Shown: positions 1 through 8,214, numbered from the stretch's first letter. The stretch: DNA of 64,000 bases from Prevotella heparinolytica (GCF_004342845.1 NZ_SLXB01000007.1:62001-126000); one strand, 5' to 3'. Numbers and translations: made by a program. Notes: generated by a model from the sequence alone, not told the origin.

Positions 1-200
1 TGTTGCTTCAACAAATCCGTTTCCTTTTCCTGCTGCTGTTTCAGCATGCTCACTTCTTTGTCCTGCTGCTGTTTCAGCAACTCCATCTCTTTCTCTTTTC
101 CACCTATTTCGGCACGTATGGCGTCGACTTTTCGTGAGGCAAGCAGATAGCCGATGACGAGGCCTGTGCAGATGCCCGTGATGAGTAGTATTATATCCAT
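1..200 (-). CDS. rmuC: DNA recombination protein RmuC, N-terminal part (gene runs off the window)
   Basis: Only the first 66 codons are present, read leftward from an ATG at 200. The visible protein starts with a hydrophobic helix (MDIILLITGICTGLVIGYLL) followed by a charged coiled coil rich in Lys, Glu and Gln, which is how RmuC proteins begin. RmuC is a membrane-anchored protein with a nuclease-like C-terminal domain that limits sequence inversions and is implicated in DNA repair. The coiled coil holds an 11-residue repeat, visible in DNA as a 19-bp identical stretch at 28-46 and 61-79. It follows map by 33 bp on the same strand, so the two may be co-transcribed. The catalytic domain is outside the window, so the assignment rests on the N-terminus only. 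Confidence 0.7.
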   Translation of the reverse strand, partial: MDIILLITGICTGLVIGYLLASRKVDAIRAEIGGKEKEMELLKQQQDKEVSMLKQQQEKETDLLKQ

Positions 201-233
201 GTCGTTATTTATTGAAATGAATCGTTTTAAATC

Positions 234-1088
234 CTATTCGGTCAAGATTTCGTTTCCGTCTTCTGTAATCAATATCATGCTTTCCCATTGTGCGGAGGGC
301 AGTCCGTCGTCCGTGCATACAGTCCAGCCGTCGGTTTCGTCGATGAACACTTCATACCTTCCCATATTAATCATCGGTTCGATGGTAAACGTCATGCCCG
401 GCACTATCATCATGCCCGTGCCGCGTTTCCCGAAGTGCTCCACATCCGGCTCTTCATGAAATTTCACTCCTACGCCGTGTCCGCAAAGGTCGCGCACCAC
501 GCTATATCCGTTCTTCTCGGCATGCTCTTGAATGGCTGCGCCTATGTCGCCGAGGCGTGCCCAAGGTCGGGCTGCCCGTACACCGATGTCGCGGCATTCT
601 TTCGTCACTTGCACCAAGCGTTGCTTTTCGGGGCTGACTTCTCCAATCATGTACATGCGCGAGGCATCGGAGAAGTAACCCTTATAAATGGTAGATACAT
701 CTACATTCACTATGTCTCCGCTGCGCAAAAACTCTTTCGTGCTGGGTATGCCGTGGCATACGACATCGTTGATGCTTGTGCATACGCTTTTGGGGAATCC
801 TTCGTAAAGGAAAGGAGCGGGGATTGCATCGTGGTCGGTAGTGAAGCAGTAAACCATGTGGTCTATCTCGGCGGTGGACATGCCTTCGCGTATGTTGGCC
901 GATATGTAATCCAGCAGTGCCGTGTTTATCTTGGCGCTTTCGCGTATGCCGGCCAATTGTTCTTCCGTGCGCAACAGGTGGCGCGACGGCAACTTATATC
1001 CTTCTTTCTTATATTGTTGGATTTTTGCTTCTACCTCGTCGGAATAGTTTTTGGGAGTAAACCGTACTCCTTTCATACCCTTTTTCAT
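234..1088 (-). CDS. map: Type I methionine aminopeptidase
   Basis: Removes the initiator methionine from new proteins. Start chosen at the ATG at 1088 (MKKGMKG); the open frame continues 46 codons upstream, but a -7 box at 1117-1124 lies inside that extension, so it is untranslated. The 284-residue product has all five metal ligands of the family in order: D130 (NVDVS), D141 (SDASRM), H204 (GHGVG), E237 (TIEPM) and E269 (QWES), plus the substrate-contact H112 (CHGIP). About 40 residues precede the catalytic domain, slightly more than in the shortest bacterial forms. It is followed closely by rmuC. Family assignment is secure; whether this is the only map gene in the genome cannot be told from the window. 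Confidence 0.96.
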   Translation of the reverse strand: MKKGMKGVRFTPKNYSDEVEAKIQQYKKEGYKLPSRHLLRTEEQLAGIRESAKINTALLDYISANIREGMSTAEIDHMVYCFTTDHDAIPAPFLYEGFPKSVCTSINDVVCHGIPSTKEFLRSGDIVNVDVSTIYKGYFSDASRMYMIGEVSPEKQRLVQVTKECRDIGVRAARPWARLGDIGAAIQEHAEKNGYSVVRDLCGHGVGVKFHEEPDVEHFGKRGTGMMIVPGMTFTIEPMINMGRYEVFIDETDGWTVCTDDGLPSAQWESMILITEDGNEILTE

Positions 1089-1116
1089 ACTACTTCTTCT
1101 TTTTATAAATGACAGG

Positions 1117-1124
1117 CAAAAATA
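1117..1124 (-). promoter_or_regulatory. Promoter -7 box for map
   Basis: TATTTTTG on the minus strand matches the Bacteroides -7 consensus TAnnTTTG. It lies about 29 bp upstream of the map ATG at 1088 and inside the upstream in-frame extension, which argues against any earlier start. No clear -33 TTTG was found. Confidence 0.6.
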
Positions 1125-1259
1125 CGGAATAATACGGTATGGTTGTGTACATAGGGCATAAAAAAACGCACACACGCACACGCCTCTCCGGCATATCCGT
1201 CCGTACATGCTTCTTAAAAAACGCATGGGATTTGCGCGGCCGATTCTTCTTTCGTCTCC

Positions 1260-1904
1260 TTACATGTCGGTGTTGTCCGGTTTCAGGACATACACTTTGT
1301 GTGTGCGTCGTCCTTTGCTTCCGATGCCTGTTTCTGGGTTTTTCTCCCATTCTCTCAGCTCTTTGGCTGCGGCGGTTCTCAGCAGCCCCGTCAGTCGGCA
1401 GTACTCCGCAACGCTCATGATGAGGTTCTTCCTGATGTATTCCTTGGCCATGGCCAACCGTTCTTGCGGGCTGAAGGATTGTGAGGAGCGGCGGCACTTC
1501 TTGTATCTTGCCCGTTGCAGATGGCAGTTCCGGGCTGTTTCGTACACCAACTCCTTGTCGGCCTTGAAGTGTATGTCTTTCAGGCAGATGCTTGCCGCAT
1601 TGCGCTTGGACTCGCCCTCTTCGCCGCTTTCGCGTTCTTTGCCCTTGCGCAGGCCTAATGCCGGGGTGAATATGCCCAGGCCGTTTATCTTTACCGAATA
1701 GCCTCCGCTCACATTGTAGGCAATCTCGTCGGCGATGGCTTGCACCAGCCCCATAATGTCTCCTCGCGTGAAGGTGGTGGCTTTAGCTATTTTCTCTGCA
1801 ACATCTCCCAAGTCTTTCTGTCCGTATAGTTGCATCTTGGGATAAAATATGCGCTTGCCTTCTTCGTTGGGCAGGGTAAGCTCCTGCATGTCGTATTCTG
1901 CCAT
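1260..1904 (-). CDS. HU-family DNA-binding protein with a long C-terminal extension
   Basis: A 214-residue protein of the Bacteroidales 'histone-like, HU-related' type. Roughly residues 20-120 fit the HU fold: the segment with FTRGDIMGLVQAIADEIAYNV is the helical dimer part, and SVKINGLGIFTPALGLRKG is the start of the beta arm. Residues about 130-214 are an extra basic region with a helix-turn-helix-like stretch (SVAEYCRLTGLLRTAAAKEL), so the protein may touch DNA in two ways. Ordinary HU is about 90 residues. The ATG at 1904 is the only plausible start. Its leader can fold into nested hairpins (1954-2013). It stands alone, with 171 bp to map. The role (nucleoid structure or specific regulation) is unknown. 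Confidence 0.8.
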   Translation of the reverse strand: MAEYDMQELTLPNEEGKRIFYPKMQLYGQKDLGDVAEKIAKATTFTRGDIMGLVQAIADEIAYNVSGGYSVKINGLGIFTPALGLRKGKERESGEEGESKRNAASICLKDIHFKADKELVYETARNCHLQRARYKKCRRSSQSFSPQERLAMAKEYIRKNLIMSVAEYCRLTGLLRTAAAKELREWEKNPETGIGSKGRRTHKVYVLKPDNTDM

Positions 1905-1953
1905 AATCGGATATATAAATGAAGTTTTGGTTATAAATTAATCATTCTCTTTC

Positions 1954-2013
1954 TCTGCCTGCCCGGATATTGCTTGCCTGATATAGGCAATGCTACGGTC
2001 GGATACAGGCAGA
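1954..2013 (-). promoter_or_regulatory. Nested hairpins in the likely leader of the HU-like gene
   Basis: Two nested inverted repeats share a centre. The outer arms are TCTGCCTG at 1954-1961 and CAGGCAGA at 2006-2013 (8 bp, perfect). The inner arms are TTGCCT at 1974-1979 and AGGCAA at 1985-1990 (6 bp, loop of 5). On the minus strand this lies 50 bp upstream of the HU-like start codon, so it would fold in the leader if transcription starts upstream. Regulation is inference. Confidence 0.4.
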
Positions 2014-2090
2014 AAAGTTGTTTAGTACAGGTATCAAAGCGTTTCTTTATGGGCAGAGAAGTTGTCGCTTTACGCGGATGAATCTCTGTA

Positions 2091-2174
2091 CGCAGTGCGC
2101 GGACAAATAAACGCAGTGTGCGGATAAGTGTTCGCACGGCTCAGATAAGTGTTCGCAATGCGAAGATAAAGAAT
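2091..2174. repeat. Four tandem 21-bp units
   Basis: Units begin at 2091, 2112, 2133 and 2154, exactly 21 bp apart. Each begins CGCA and most end in ATAAGTGTT or a close variant; units 1 and 2 agree in the CGCAGTG-GCGGA part. The period equals two turns of B-DNA. The core resembles the AAGTGTGGG core of the 22-bp arrays elsewhere in the window. 21 bp would keep a reading frame, but I see no start or RBS that would make it coding. Confidence 0.7.
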
Positions 2175-2334
2175 GTTTAGTAAGCAGGCAAGTTTTTGGA
2201 GAAGATTAATCGGATAGATATCTCCGAGGGAGGAATCATTTAACAGGACACTTTCGGAAAGGAAGCAGGGCGGAATCCTGACATCGGAATAAAGAAAAAA
2301 ACGAAAGGAATGGTATGTTTTTTATTTTTTTGCG

Positions 2335-2342
2335 TATGTTTG
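2335..2342 (+). promoter_or_regulatory. Promoter -7 box for the lipoprotein gene
   Basis: TATGTTTG matches TAnnTTTG and lies 29 bp upstream of the ATG at 2372. The region before it is T-rich, with no clear -33 box. Confidence 0.55.
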
Positions 2343-2371
2343 TCTCTGAATGCTAAATGACGATATGACTT

Positions 2372-2785
2372 ATGAGATTCTTGAGTTATGTGAAGATATG
2401 TCTGTTGTGTGTGCTGGCTGTAAGTCTGACAGCATGCGAAGACGACCAGGAAATGGTGGATGCTGCGCTCATCGGACGTTCGTGGACAGGCTATGTGGGC
2501 ATGCAGGATGAACATGGTGAACGGGTTTTGAGTACCTTTTATTTTGGAGCCGATGGATTCGGCGAGGAGCTTCAACGCTATTATGACGGAGAAGTTTATG
2601 GCCAATTCCGTTTTCAATGGTGGTGGGAAGATGATTATAGCCGAAATCTGGTTCTGGACTATGGCCGGGTAGGAGGCATTTCCTATATGAATAATGTTCG
2701 AATCGGCGATACCCGATTACGGGGTGTATTCTATTTTTCCAAAGAATCTTCTGGCTTTAATTTCACTCTGGACATGGATTATTAG
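2372..2785 (+). CDS. Small lipoprotein, probably surface-exposed, function unknown
   Basis: 137 residues. The N-terminus is a lipoprotein signal: charged start, hydrophobic core, then LTAC with the lipidated cysteine at residue 22. The residues right after it are EDDQE. Acidic residues at this position form the lipoprotein export signal that sends Bacteroidetes lipoproteins to the cell surface, so surface location is a reasonable inference. The mature part is rich in Tyr, Trp and Gly, with alternating aromatic and charged residues suggesting a small beta structure. I do not recognise the family. It is a single gene with its own promoter, convergent with the pseudouridine synthase. Confidence 0.75.
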   Translation: MRFLSYVKICLLCVLAVSLTACEDDQEMVDAALIGRSWTGYVGMQDEHGERVLSTFYFGADGFGEELQRYYDGEVYGQFRFQWWWEDDYSRNLVLDYGRVGGISYMNNVRIGDTRLRGVFYFSKESSGFNFTLDMDY

Positions 2786-2791
2786 GAGAGA

Positions 2792-2823
2792 GGGGCACAG
2801 CAAATAATAGGCCGTGCCGCCCC
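2792..2823. terminator. Possible terminator between convergent genes
   Basis: GGGGCAC at 2792-2798 pairs with GTGCC-GCCCC ending at 2823, with a two-base bulge. It sits directly against the stop codon of the pseudouridine synthase gene (2824) and 6 bp after the lipoprotein stop. No strong U-tract follows, so this is tentative. Confidence 0.35.
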
Positions 2824-3735
2824 TTATTGTTTCCTCAAAAACAACTTCTTGAAATCTCCGGGATACGGAGTCTCGAAATTCATCTTTTCTCCCGTGACGG
2901 GATGATAGAAGCATAACTTGAAGGCATGCAGCGCCAATCTTCCTATCGGATTGACATCTTCCAGTCCGTAGCGTCCGTCGCCGATGATGGGATGCCCTAA
3001 GTCCTGCATGTGCACGCGTATCTGGTTTTTGCGTCCGGTTTCAAGATTCAGTTCCACTAAAGAGTAGCCGTTGGCACGTTTAATCGTGCGGTAGTGCGTG
3101 ATGGCTTTTTTGCCGCCGTCGTCCGTGGGACTGGAATGTACATAAAGCGTGCGGTCGGTGAGCCATGAGGAAACAGAACCGGCATTCTTTTCCATCTCTC
3201 CGGACACGACCGCTACATAGCGGCGGTCGAACACGATGTCGTGCCAGTTGTCGCGCAATGTGTTTTGCGTCTTCTCGTCTTTGGCAAACATCATCAAACC
3301 TGAAGTGTCACGGTCCAAACGGTGGACAATGTAGACTCGATGCTGTCTTCCCGAACGCTGCACGTATTCGTTCAGTATCGTATAGGCTGTACGCTCTTTC
3401 TGCCTTTCCGTATTGACGGACAACAATCCTTGCATTTTTTCGATAACGATGATATATGCATCTTCATACACAATCTTTATCAGTTTGTGGTTGAAATCCT
3501 TCTTTCCTTTTTCGCGGCTGATTTGTACTTTCATGCCCGGTTTCAAAGGGAAGTTGTATTGCGTGGTGATGACGCGGTCCACATATACAATCCGCTTGCT
3601 CAACAACGATTTCAGTTTGGTGCGACTGGCATCCGGCATTTTGGCTGCCAGAAACTCCATAAGTTCCATCGGTTCTTTCACCATATAGTCCGTATATTGT
3701 GTGCGGGCTCTTGCCACGATTTTTTCTTTTGCCAT
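2824..3735 (-). CDS. RluA-family pseudouridine synthase
   Basis: Converts specific uridines in rRNA (or tRNA) to pseudouridine. Residues about 23-70 form an S4-type RNA-binding domain, and the rest is the RluA catalytic fold. The signature HRLDRDTSG gives the catalytic aspartate as D141. Further family blocks are the GRKNQIRVHM and GHPIIGDGRYG segments near the C-terminus. At 303 residues it has normal length. The target base cannot be inferred, because RluC, RluD and RluA-like paralogues share these motifs. It begins 20 bp after the rRNA methyltransferase gene on the same strand, so the two RNA-modification genes probably form an operon driven from 5231-5238. Confidence 0.9.
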   Translation of the reverse strand: MAKEKIVARARTQYTDYMVKEPMELMEFLAAKMPDASRTKLKSLLSKRIVYVDRVITTQYNFPLKPGMKVQISREKGKKDFNHKLIKIVYEDAYIIVIEKMQGLLSVNTERQKERTAYTILNEYVQRSGRQHRVYIVHRLDRDTSGLMMFAKDEKTQNTLRDNWHDIVFDRRYVAVVSGEMEKNAGSVSSWLTDRTLYVHSSPTDDGGKKAITHYRTIKRANGYSLVELNLETGRKNQIRVHMQDLGHPIIGDGRYGLEDVNPIGRLALHAFKLCFYHPVTGEKMNFETPYPGDFKKLFLRKQ

Positions 3736-3755
3736 GTTGGTCAGTGGTTTAGCGA

Positions 3756-5201
3756 TTAGTTGATTAGCGGTTTCTCATTCTCAGGCTTCAGTTCGAGCAA
3801 TACCACATTCTCTACATGATGGGTATGCGGAAACATGTCTACCGGTTGAACGGCCTTTACCTTATATTTTACGTCGAGCAGTTGTAAATCGCGTGCTTGC
3901 GTGGCGGGATTGCAACTGACATATACGATACGTTTGGGCTCGGCAAAGAGAATGACGCCTATCACATCCTGATGCATTCCGGCACGGGGAGGGTCGGTGA
4001 TGACGACGTCGGGGCGACCGTATCGGTTGATAAAATCCTCCGTCAGCAGGTCTTTCATATCTCCTGCAAAGAACAAGGTATTCTCTATCCCGTTAATCTC
4101 GGCATTTACTTTGGCATCTTCAATGGCTTCGGGCACATATTCTATGCCTATGACCCGGCGGGCTTGCCGGGAGACAAAATTGGCGATGGTTCCCGTACCC
4201 GTATATAGGTCATATACTAGCTCGTTGCCTGTCAGCCCCGCAAAGTCGCGTGCTATTTTATAAAGATTGTAGGCTTGTTCGGAGTTGGTTTGATAAAAAG
4301 ACTTCGGTCCTACTTTGAAACGCAGCCCCTCCATCTCTTCGAAAATATGGTCTTTCCCTTTAAAAGTATATACGTCGAGGTCTGTAATGGTGTCGTTCAC
4401 CTTATTATTAATAATGTAAAGCAGAGAAGTTATCTCAGGGAATGTGTCTGCCACATATTGCAGCATCTGCTTGAAAAGCTCCATTTCTTCCTCTCTTTCT
4501 ATCTTGCAGATGAGGATTACCATCAGTTCGCCCGTGGTGGACGTACGCACAATCATATTTCGCAACATCCCTTCGTGAGTGCGCAGGTTGATGAACGAGT
4601 AATCGTGTTTATAGGCATAATCACGCACGGCATTGCGAATCCGGTTCGAAATGTCGTCCTGCAACCAGCATTTTTCTATGGCCAATACTTTGTCAAAAGC
4701 ATTGGGAATATGCAATCCTACGGCATTCATTTGTTCGTACACCACGTTTTGCCCCACTTCTTCTGCCGTGAGCCAACGTTTGTTGGAAAAAGTATATTCC
4801 AACTTGTTACGATAGAATTGCGTTTTTTCCGAGCCTAAGATGGGAGATATTTCAGGAAGCTCTATCTTGCCGATGCGTGTGAGGTTGTCAGTTACCTGCT
4901 TTTGCTTGTATTTGATTTGCTCGGAATAGGGAAGTACCTGCCATTTGCAACCGCCGCATACGCCGTAATGTTGGCAAAACGGAACAGCTCTTACCGATGA
5001 ATATTCATGAAACTTTACTGCCTCGGCTTCGGCATAATGATGTTTCTTTCTCTTGATTTGCAAGTCAACCACGTCACCGGGGACGACGTATGGCACGAAT
5101 ACAACCAAATCATTGACTTTTGCGATGGCTTTTCCTTCGGCAGCCACATCCGTTATTGTCACTTTCTCCAATAGGGGAAGTTCTTTTCTCTTTCTTGCCA
5201 C
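3756..5201 (-). CDS. rlmD: 23S rRNA (uracil-C5)-methyltransferase, RlmD/RumA type
   Basis: A SAM-dependent methyltransferase that makes 5-methyluridine in 23S rRNA. Residues 1-60 form a TRAM RNA-binding domain. Next come iron-sulfur cysteines C76, C82 and C85 (QHYGVCGGCKWQ), and a fourth is expected in the AIEKCWL segment. The SAM-binding block is LYTGTGTI, and the nucleophilic cysteine lies in VSCNPAT. I chose the GTG at 5201 (giving MARKRKELPLL) instead of the ATG at 5288, because a perfect -7 box at 5231-5238 lies inside the longer frame and the extra 29 residues are not family-like. It heads an operon with the pseudouridine synthase. RlmD and RlmC specificities are not separable by eye. 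Confidence 0.88.
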   Translation of the reverse strand: MARKRKELPLLEKVTITDVAAEGKAIAKVNDLVVFVPYVVPGDVVDLQIKRKKHHYAEAEAVKFHEYSSVRAVPFCQHYGVCGGCKWQVLPYSEQIKYKQKQVTDNLTRIGKIELPEISPILGSEKTQFYRNKLEYTFSNKRWLTAEEVGQNVVYEQMNAVGLHIPNAFDKVLAIEKCWLQDDISNRIRNAVRDYAYKHDYSFINLRTHEGMLRNMIVRTSTTGELMVILICKIEREEEMELFKQMLQYVADTFPEITSLLYIINNKVNDTITDLDVYTFKGKDHIFEEMEGLRFKVGPKSFYQTNSEQAYNLYKIARDFAGLTGNELVYDLYTGTGTIANFVSRQARRVIGIEYVPEAIEDAKVNAEINGIENTLFFAGDMKDLLTEDFINRYGRPDVVITDPPRAGMHQDVIGVILFAEPKRIVYVSCNPATQARDLQLLDVKYKVKAVQPVDMFPHTHHVENVVLLELKPENEKPLIN

Positions 5202-5230
5202 TTCTACACCAAATATAATAAATTCTTCTG

Positions 5231-5238
5231 CAAAAGTA
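5231..5238 (-). promoter_or_regulatory. Promoter -7 box for rlmD
   Basis: TACTTTTG on the minus strand matches TAnnTTTG. Transcription would start near 5223, giving a leader of about 22 nt before the GTG at 5201. This placement decides the start codon of the gene. Confidence 0.65.
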
Positions 5239-5353
5239 GATATTTTTTCGGTAATTCTCTCTATGAAACGAAATATTAAAGATTGCAATGTCGAAATTGC
5301 ATTTTGGCATAAAGTTTTCGAGGGAAAAAGTTTTATAGTATGCGAAATATACT

Positions 5354-5361
5354 TAGATTTG
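5354..5361 (+). promoter_or_regulatory. Promoter -7 box for ppdK
   Basis: TAGATTTG matches TAnnTTTG, 45 bp upstream of the ppdK ATG at 5407. It is divergent from the rlmD promoter about 120 bp away. Confidence 0.6.
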
Positions 5362-5406
5362 CGAACAGAAAAATAAAGTAATAATCAGAAACTTTAAATA
5401 TTTATT

Positions 5407-8133
5407 ATGGACAAAAAAAGAGTTTACACTTTTGGAAACGGCCGGGCAGAGGGAAAGGCTGACATGAAGAATCTGTTGGGTGGAAAAGGTGCCAACCTTG
5501 CAGAAATGAATCTTATAGGAGTTCCGGTTCCTCCGGGCTTCACAATTACGACAGAAGTTTGTACCGAATATTATGAAATGGGTCAGGACAAAGTCGTTGC
5601 TTTATTGAAAAACGAAGTAGAACAGGCCATCGCTCACGTAGAAACGCTGATGCGTTCCAAGTTCGGTGATGTGGAGAACCCTTTGTTGGTCTCTGTACGT
5701 TCGGGTGCACGTGCTTCCATGCCGGGCATGATGGATACTATCTTGAACTTAGGTCTGAATGATGAAGTGGTAGAAGGCTTGACACGCAAAACCGGCAATG
5801 CACGTTTTGCATGGGATTCTTACCGCCGCTTCGTTCAGATGTATGGCGACGTGGTGCTTGGCATGAAACCGGTAAACAAAGAAGATGTAGATCCGTTCGA
5901 GGCCATTATTGAAGAGGTGAAACATGCCAAAGGCGTGAAGTTGGATAATGAGCTCGAAGTAGAAGATCTCAAAGAATTGGTGAAAAAATTCAAAGCCGCA
6001 GTCAAAGCGCAGACAGGTAAGGATTTCCCGGCTTGTGCTTACGAGCAGCTATGGGGAGCCGTATGTGCCGTGTTCAATTCTTGGATGAACGAGCGTGCCA
6101 TTCTTTATCGTAAAATGGAAGGAATACCTGATGAATGGGGTACGGCTGTCAGTGTTCAGGCCATGGTGTTCGGCAATATGGGAGAAACCTCGGCTACGGG
6201 TGTTTGCTTCAGCCGCGACGCAGCAACCGGCGAAGACCTTTTCAACGGTGAATATCTGATTAATGCGCAAGGTGAAGATGTGGTAGCAGGTATTCGCACT
6301 CCGCAGCAGATTACAAAAGTCGGTTCGCAACGTTGGGCGGAACTGGCCGGCGTGAGCGAGGAAGAGCGTGTAAGCAAATATCCTTCCATGGAAGAGGCCA
6401 TGCCGGAAATCTATAAAGAGTTGGATGCGTTGCAGACCAAGCTCGAAAACCACTACAAGGATATGCAGGACATGGAATTCACCGTACAGGAAGGTAAACT
6501 CTGGTTCCTCCAGACACGTAACGGTAAGCGTACCGGTGCCGCTATGGTGAAAATTGCCATGGATTTGCTTCGTCAGGGAATGATTGATGAAAAAACGGCA
6601 TTGCTTCGTTGCGAGCCGAACAAACTGGATGAGTTGCTTCATCCGATATTTGATACAAAGGCTCTGAAGCAAGCCCAGACTTTGACCCGTGGTTTGCCTG
6701 CATCTCCGGGTGCTGCTTGCGGGCAGATTGTATTCTTTGCAGATGATGCCGCCGAATGGCATGCTGCCGGCAAAAAGGTTGTGATGGTACGTATTGAGAC
6801 TTCTCCCGAAGACTTGGCCGGTATGGCAGTTGCCGAAGGTATCTTGACTGCTCGTGGAGGTATGACCTCGCATGCGGCCGTAGTGGCTCGCGGCATGGGT
6901 AAATGCTGTGTATCGGGTGCGGGAGCGTTGAATATCGACTATAAGGCACGTACAGTAGAGATAGATGGCGTTCTCCTGAAAGAGGGTGATTACATTTCTT
7001 TGAATGGTAGCACAGGCCAAGTATATAATGGTAAGGTAGAAACAAAGGCTGCCGAACTTTCCGGTGACTTTGCCGAGTTGATGAATCTGGCTGATAAATA
7101 TACTAAACTGCAAGTTCGTACCAACGCCGATACTCCGCACGATGCAGAGGTGGCACGCAACTTCGGTGCAGTGGGAATCGGTCTCTGCCGCACAGAACAC
7201 ATGTTCTTTGAAGGCGAGAAGATTAAAGCCATGCGCGAGATGATTCTTGCAGAAGATGCCGAAGGACGCCGCAAGGCTTTGTCTAAGATTCTGCCGTACC
7301 AGCAAGCCGACTTCAAGGGTATCTTCAAGGCTATGGCCGGATTCCCGGTAACTGTTCGTCTGCTCGATCCTCCTTTGCACGAGTTTGTTCCTCACGATTT
7401 GAAAGGTCAGCAAGAGATGGCCGATGCAATGGGAGTGAGTCTGCAATATATTCAGCAACGTGTTGAATCGCTTTGCGAACACAACCCGATGCTGGGGCAC
7501 CGTGGTTGCCGTTTGGGAAATACATATCCTGAAATTACCCAGATGCAGACGCGTGCCATCTTGGGTGCAGCCTTGGAGTTGAAGAAAGAAGGCGTTGAAA
7601 CGCATCCTGAGATTATGGTGCCGCTGACCGGTATCTTGTACGAATTTAAACAACAAGAAGATGTCATTCGTGGCGAAGCCGCCAAGTTGTTTGAAGAAGT
7701 AGGGGATAGCATTGATTTCAAGGTCGGTACTATGATTGAAATTCCTCGTGCTGCTCTGACTGCCAACCGTATTGCTTCTTCGGCAGAGTTCTTCTCATTC
7801 GGAACGAACGACTTGACTCAGATGACGTTTGGATATTCACGTGACGATATCGCTTCTTTCCTTCCTATCTATCTGGAGAAGAAGATTCTGAAAGTCGATC
7901 CGTTCCAAGTGCTCGACCAAAATGGCGTAGGACAGTTGGTACGTATGGCCACGGAGAAAGGGCGTGCCATCCGTCCGGATTTGAAATGCGGTATTTGCGG
8001 CGAGCATGGTGGAGAACCTTCTTCAGTGAAGTTCTGCCACAAGGTGGGATTGAATTATGTCAGCTGTTCTCCGTTCCGTGTGCCCATTGCACGTTTGGCC
8101 GCGGCGCAGGCGGCGATTGAGGACTTGAACTGA
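5407..8133 (+). CDS. ppdK: Pyruvate, phosphate dikinase
   Basis: Interconverts pyruvate + ATP + phosphate and phosphoenolpyruvate + AMP + pyrophosphate. In anaerobes this serves pyrophosphate-linked glycolysis or PEP supply. The 908-residue length is normal. Domains in order are the nucleotide-binding ATP-grasp domain (GGKGANLAEM near residue 24, with the substrate-binding RSGARASMPGMMDT block), the central swivelling domain with phosphohistidine motif GGMTSHAAVVARGMGK (His near 456), and the C-terminal PEP/pyruvate barrel with GLCRTEHMF and the catalytic cysteine block KCGICGEHGG. It is a single gene with its own promoter and a strong terminator at 8180-8214. Confidence 0.98.
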   Translation: MDKKRVYTFGNGRAEGKADMKNLLGGKGANLAEMNLIGVPVPPGFTITTEVCTEYYEMGQDKVVALLKNEVEQAIAHVETLMRSKFGDVENPLLVSVRSGARASMPGMMDTILNLGLNDEVVEGLTRKTGNARFAWDSYRRFVQMYGDVVLGMKPVNKEDVDPFEAIIEEVKHAKGVKLDNELEVEDLKELVKKFKAAVKAQTGKDFPACAYEQLWGAVCAVFNSWMNERAILYRKMEGIPDEWGTAVSVQAMVFGNMGETSATGVCFSRDAATGEDLFNGEYLINAQGEDVVAGIRTPQQITKVGSQRWAELAGVSEEERVSKYPSMEEAMPEIYKELDALQTKLENHYKDMQDMEFTVQEGKLWFLQTRNGKRTGAAMVKIAMDLLRQGMIDEKTALLRCEPNKLDELLHPIFDTKALKQAQTLTRGLPASPGAACGQIVFFADDAAEWHAAGKKVVMVRIETSPEDLAGMAVAEGILTARGGMTSHAAVVARGMGKCCVSGAGALNIDYKARTVEIDGVLLKEGDYISLNGSTGQVYNGKVETKAAELSGDFAELMNLADKYTKLQVRTNADTPHDAEVARNFGAVGIGLCRTEHMFFEGEKIKAMREMILAEDAEGRRKALSKILPYQQADFKGIFKAMAGFPVTVRLLDPPLHEFVPHDLKGQQEMADAMGVSLQYIQQRVESLCEHNPMLGHRGCRLGNTYPEITQMQTRAILGAALELKKEGVETHPEIMVPLTGILYEFKQQEDVIRGEAAKLFEEVGDSIDFKVGTMIEIPRAALTANRIASSAEFFSFGTNDLTQMTFGYSRDDIASFLPIYLEKKILKVDPFQVLDQNGVGQLVRMATEKGRAIRPDLKCGICGEHGGEPSSVKFCHKVGLNYVSCSPFRVPIARLAAAQAAIEDLN

Positions 8134-8179
8134 AAAAGAAGTATCTGAAAAATAGATATAACTGATAATCTGTAAGTTG

Positions 8180-8214
8180 AAGGGATTTGCTCTTGAGGCG
8201 AATCCCTTTTTTCT
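8180..8214 (+). terminator. Terminator of ppdK
   Basis: The 11-bp stem AAGGGATTTGC / GCGAATCCCTT (one G-T pair) has a 7-nt loop and is followed by a T-run. It lies 46 bp after the ppdK stop. Confidence 0.85.

Larger units (their letters stand above)
1905..2371. other. Divergent intergenic region with leader hairpin and 21-bp array
   Basis: 467 bp between the HU-like gene (leftward) and the lipoprotein gene (rightward). It holds nested inverted repeats at 1954-2013, a four-unit 21-bp direct-repeat array at 2091-2174, and a -7 box for the lipoprotein at 2335-2342. I found no convincing small gene in it. Confidence 0.7.

Noticed and set aside
288..1112. 274-codon plus-strand frame opposite map
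   Set aside because: It is antisense to map, whose five metal ligands are conserved; no recognisable product.
6049..7656. 535-codon frame opposite ppdK
   Set aside because: It lies fully antisense to a strongly conserved gene and its translation shows no domain; it arises from codon bias on the sense strand.
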